Source of the DNA: DATJZH01 sp035499215 | Lineage (GTDB): Bacteria; Actinomycetota; Actinomycetes; Streptosporangiales; Streptosporangiaceae | Assembly: GCA_035499215.1 (NCBI GenBank) | Contig: DATJZH010000183.1 | Span: forward strand, 1 to 13,966 | Direction of reading: 5' to 3' | Length of the DNA: 13,966 nucleotides | Shown here: piece by piece, positions 13,715 to 13,966 of the stretch | How positions within the stretch are numbered: position 1 is the first letter of the stretch | Layout of the letters: each line of letters starts with the position of its first letter | Translations under genes and position numbers: made by a program | Notes under the pieces: generated by a model | Seen by the model: the letters and a program-made list of their open reading frames with translations, nothing else | Databases searched by the model: none | Told to the model about the DNA's origin: nothing

Positions 13715-13966
13715 ATGACTTCCGCCCAGCATATCGGGTCAGCGGACGCCAGATCAGCGCCAGCCGCGCCGCCGGTGACGGCGCCCGCGGTGACGGCGCC
13801 CGCGGTGATCCAGCTGCGCACGGGGAACACCTTCGGCGGAGTGCTGTTCAGCGGCTTCGGCGCGTTCTGGCTGTCGCTGTGGGCCATCGCCGAGTTCTTC
13901 CTCAAGGGGGTGCCGCCGGTGCAGGCCGGCCACGGCCTCGGCCTGTTCCTGTACGCCTTCGGCATC
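13715..13966 (+). CDS. GPR1/FUN34/YaaH (SatP) acetate transporter family protein (3' partial)
   Basis: This is an inner-membrane protein of the AceTr family, which takes up acetate or succinate. Eighty-four codons are visible before the window edge. ATG 13715 is backed by GGGAGG (13704-13709) at 5 bases; the ATG at 13710 is out of frame. Residues 1-33 are Ala/Pro/Val-rich with a 15-bp repeat. Then comes GNTFGGVLFSGFGAFWLSLWAI, which matches the third helix region of the family, followed by PPVQAGHGLGLFLYAFGI. In typical members the signature NPAPLGL in helix 1 and a GGxAQ helix 2 come before GNTFG; both are absent here, so about two helices are missing. It may be a deletion derivative or an unusual short form. 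It is divergent from betA. Confidence 0.75.
   Translation, partial: MTSAQHIGSADARSAPAAPPVTAPAVTAPAVIQLRTGNTFGGVLFSGFGAFWLSLWAIAEFFLKGVPPVQAGHGLGLFLYAFGI
13775..13804 (+). repeat. Two 15-bp tandem repeats in the transporter N-terminus
   Basis: GTGACGGCGCCCGCG occurs at 13775-13789 and 13790-13804, encoding Val-Thr-Ala-Pro-Ala twice. The array ends about 15 bases before the conserved GNTFG segment, next to the apparent loss of two helices. Confidence 0.8.

Noticed and set aside
1..13966. tRNA or rRNA genes
   Set aside because: No T-loop plus acceptor-stem pattern or rRNA-like stretch was seen on either strand by eye; a covariance-model search could not be run.

Overview
The window is GC-rich throughout, with strong G/C bias at third codon positions, GTG and TTG start codons and hairpin terminators without U-tracts. 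Together with the protein families seen, this points to a high-GC actinomycete chromosome. No rRNA, tRNA, transposase gene or CRISPR array is visible. The species cannot be named from the sequence.

Layout. The left part (1-5316) runs on the + strand. It holds the 3' part of a polyhydroxyalkanoate-depolymerase-like alpha/beta hydrolase, a perfect 15-bp terminator hairpin, a 613-bp gene-free gap with an AT-rich patch and five same-strand DnaA-box-like 9-mers, an AI-2E/PerM-type membrane protein whose stop codon sits inside a terminator hairpin, and an NB-ARC NTPase with nine 42-residue TPR repeats. A short hairpin-rich gap (5317-5475) separates it from a convergent block. From 5476 to 13365 six genes lie on the - strand. 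In transcription order they are a BetA-type choline dehydrogenase with a TTG start, an Orn/Lys/Arg decarboxylase, a PNPOx-like split-barrel flavoprotein, an AbiEii-like nucleotidyltransferase carrying a 60-bp minisatellite, a metallophosphoesterase and an APC-family amino acid/amine permease. Gaps of 91-228 bp, a terminator-like hairpin after the flavoprotein and a promoter before the phosphoesterase suggest several transcription units, not one operon. At the right edge, divergent from betA, a + strand GPR1/FUN34/YaaH (SatP) acetate-transporter gene begins and runs off the window. Its start appears to lack the first two membrane helices.

How the genes may work together. BetA, the decarboxylase and the permease all fit amine and amino-acid metabolism (choline oxidation to betaine; polyamine or cadaverine formation; substrate uptake), and the edge gene fits acetate uptake. 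This link is inferred from families and proximity only. The NB-ARC/TPR protein and the nucleotidyltransferase belong to families with regulatory or defence members, but no complete defence system can be demonstrated.

The features most worth a second look are non-coding or structural: the helically phased DnaA-box cluster, four 22-bp-spaced repeats upstream of the permease (operator array or solo IS21-type end), the in-frame minisatellite in the nucleotidyltransferase, and the N-terminally shortened acetate transporter.
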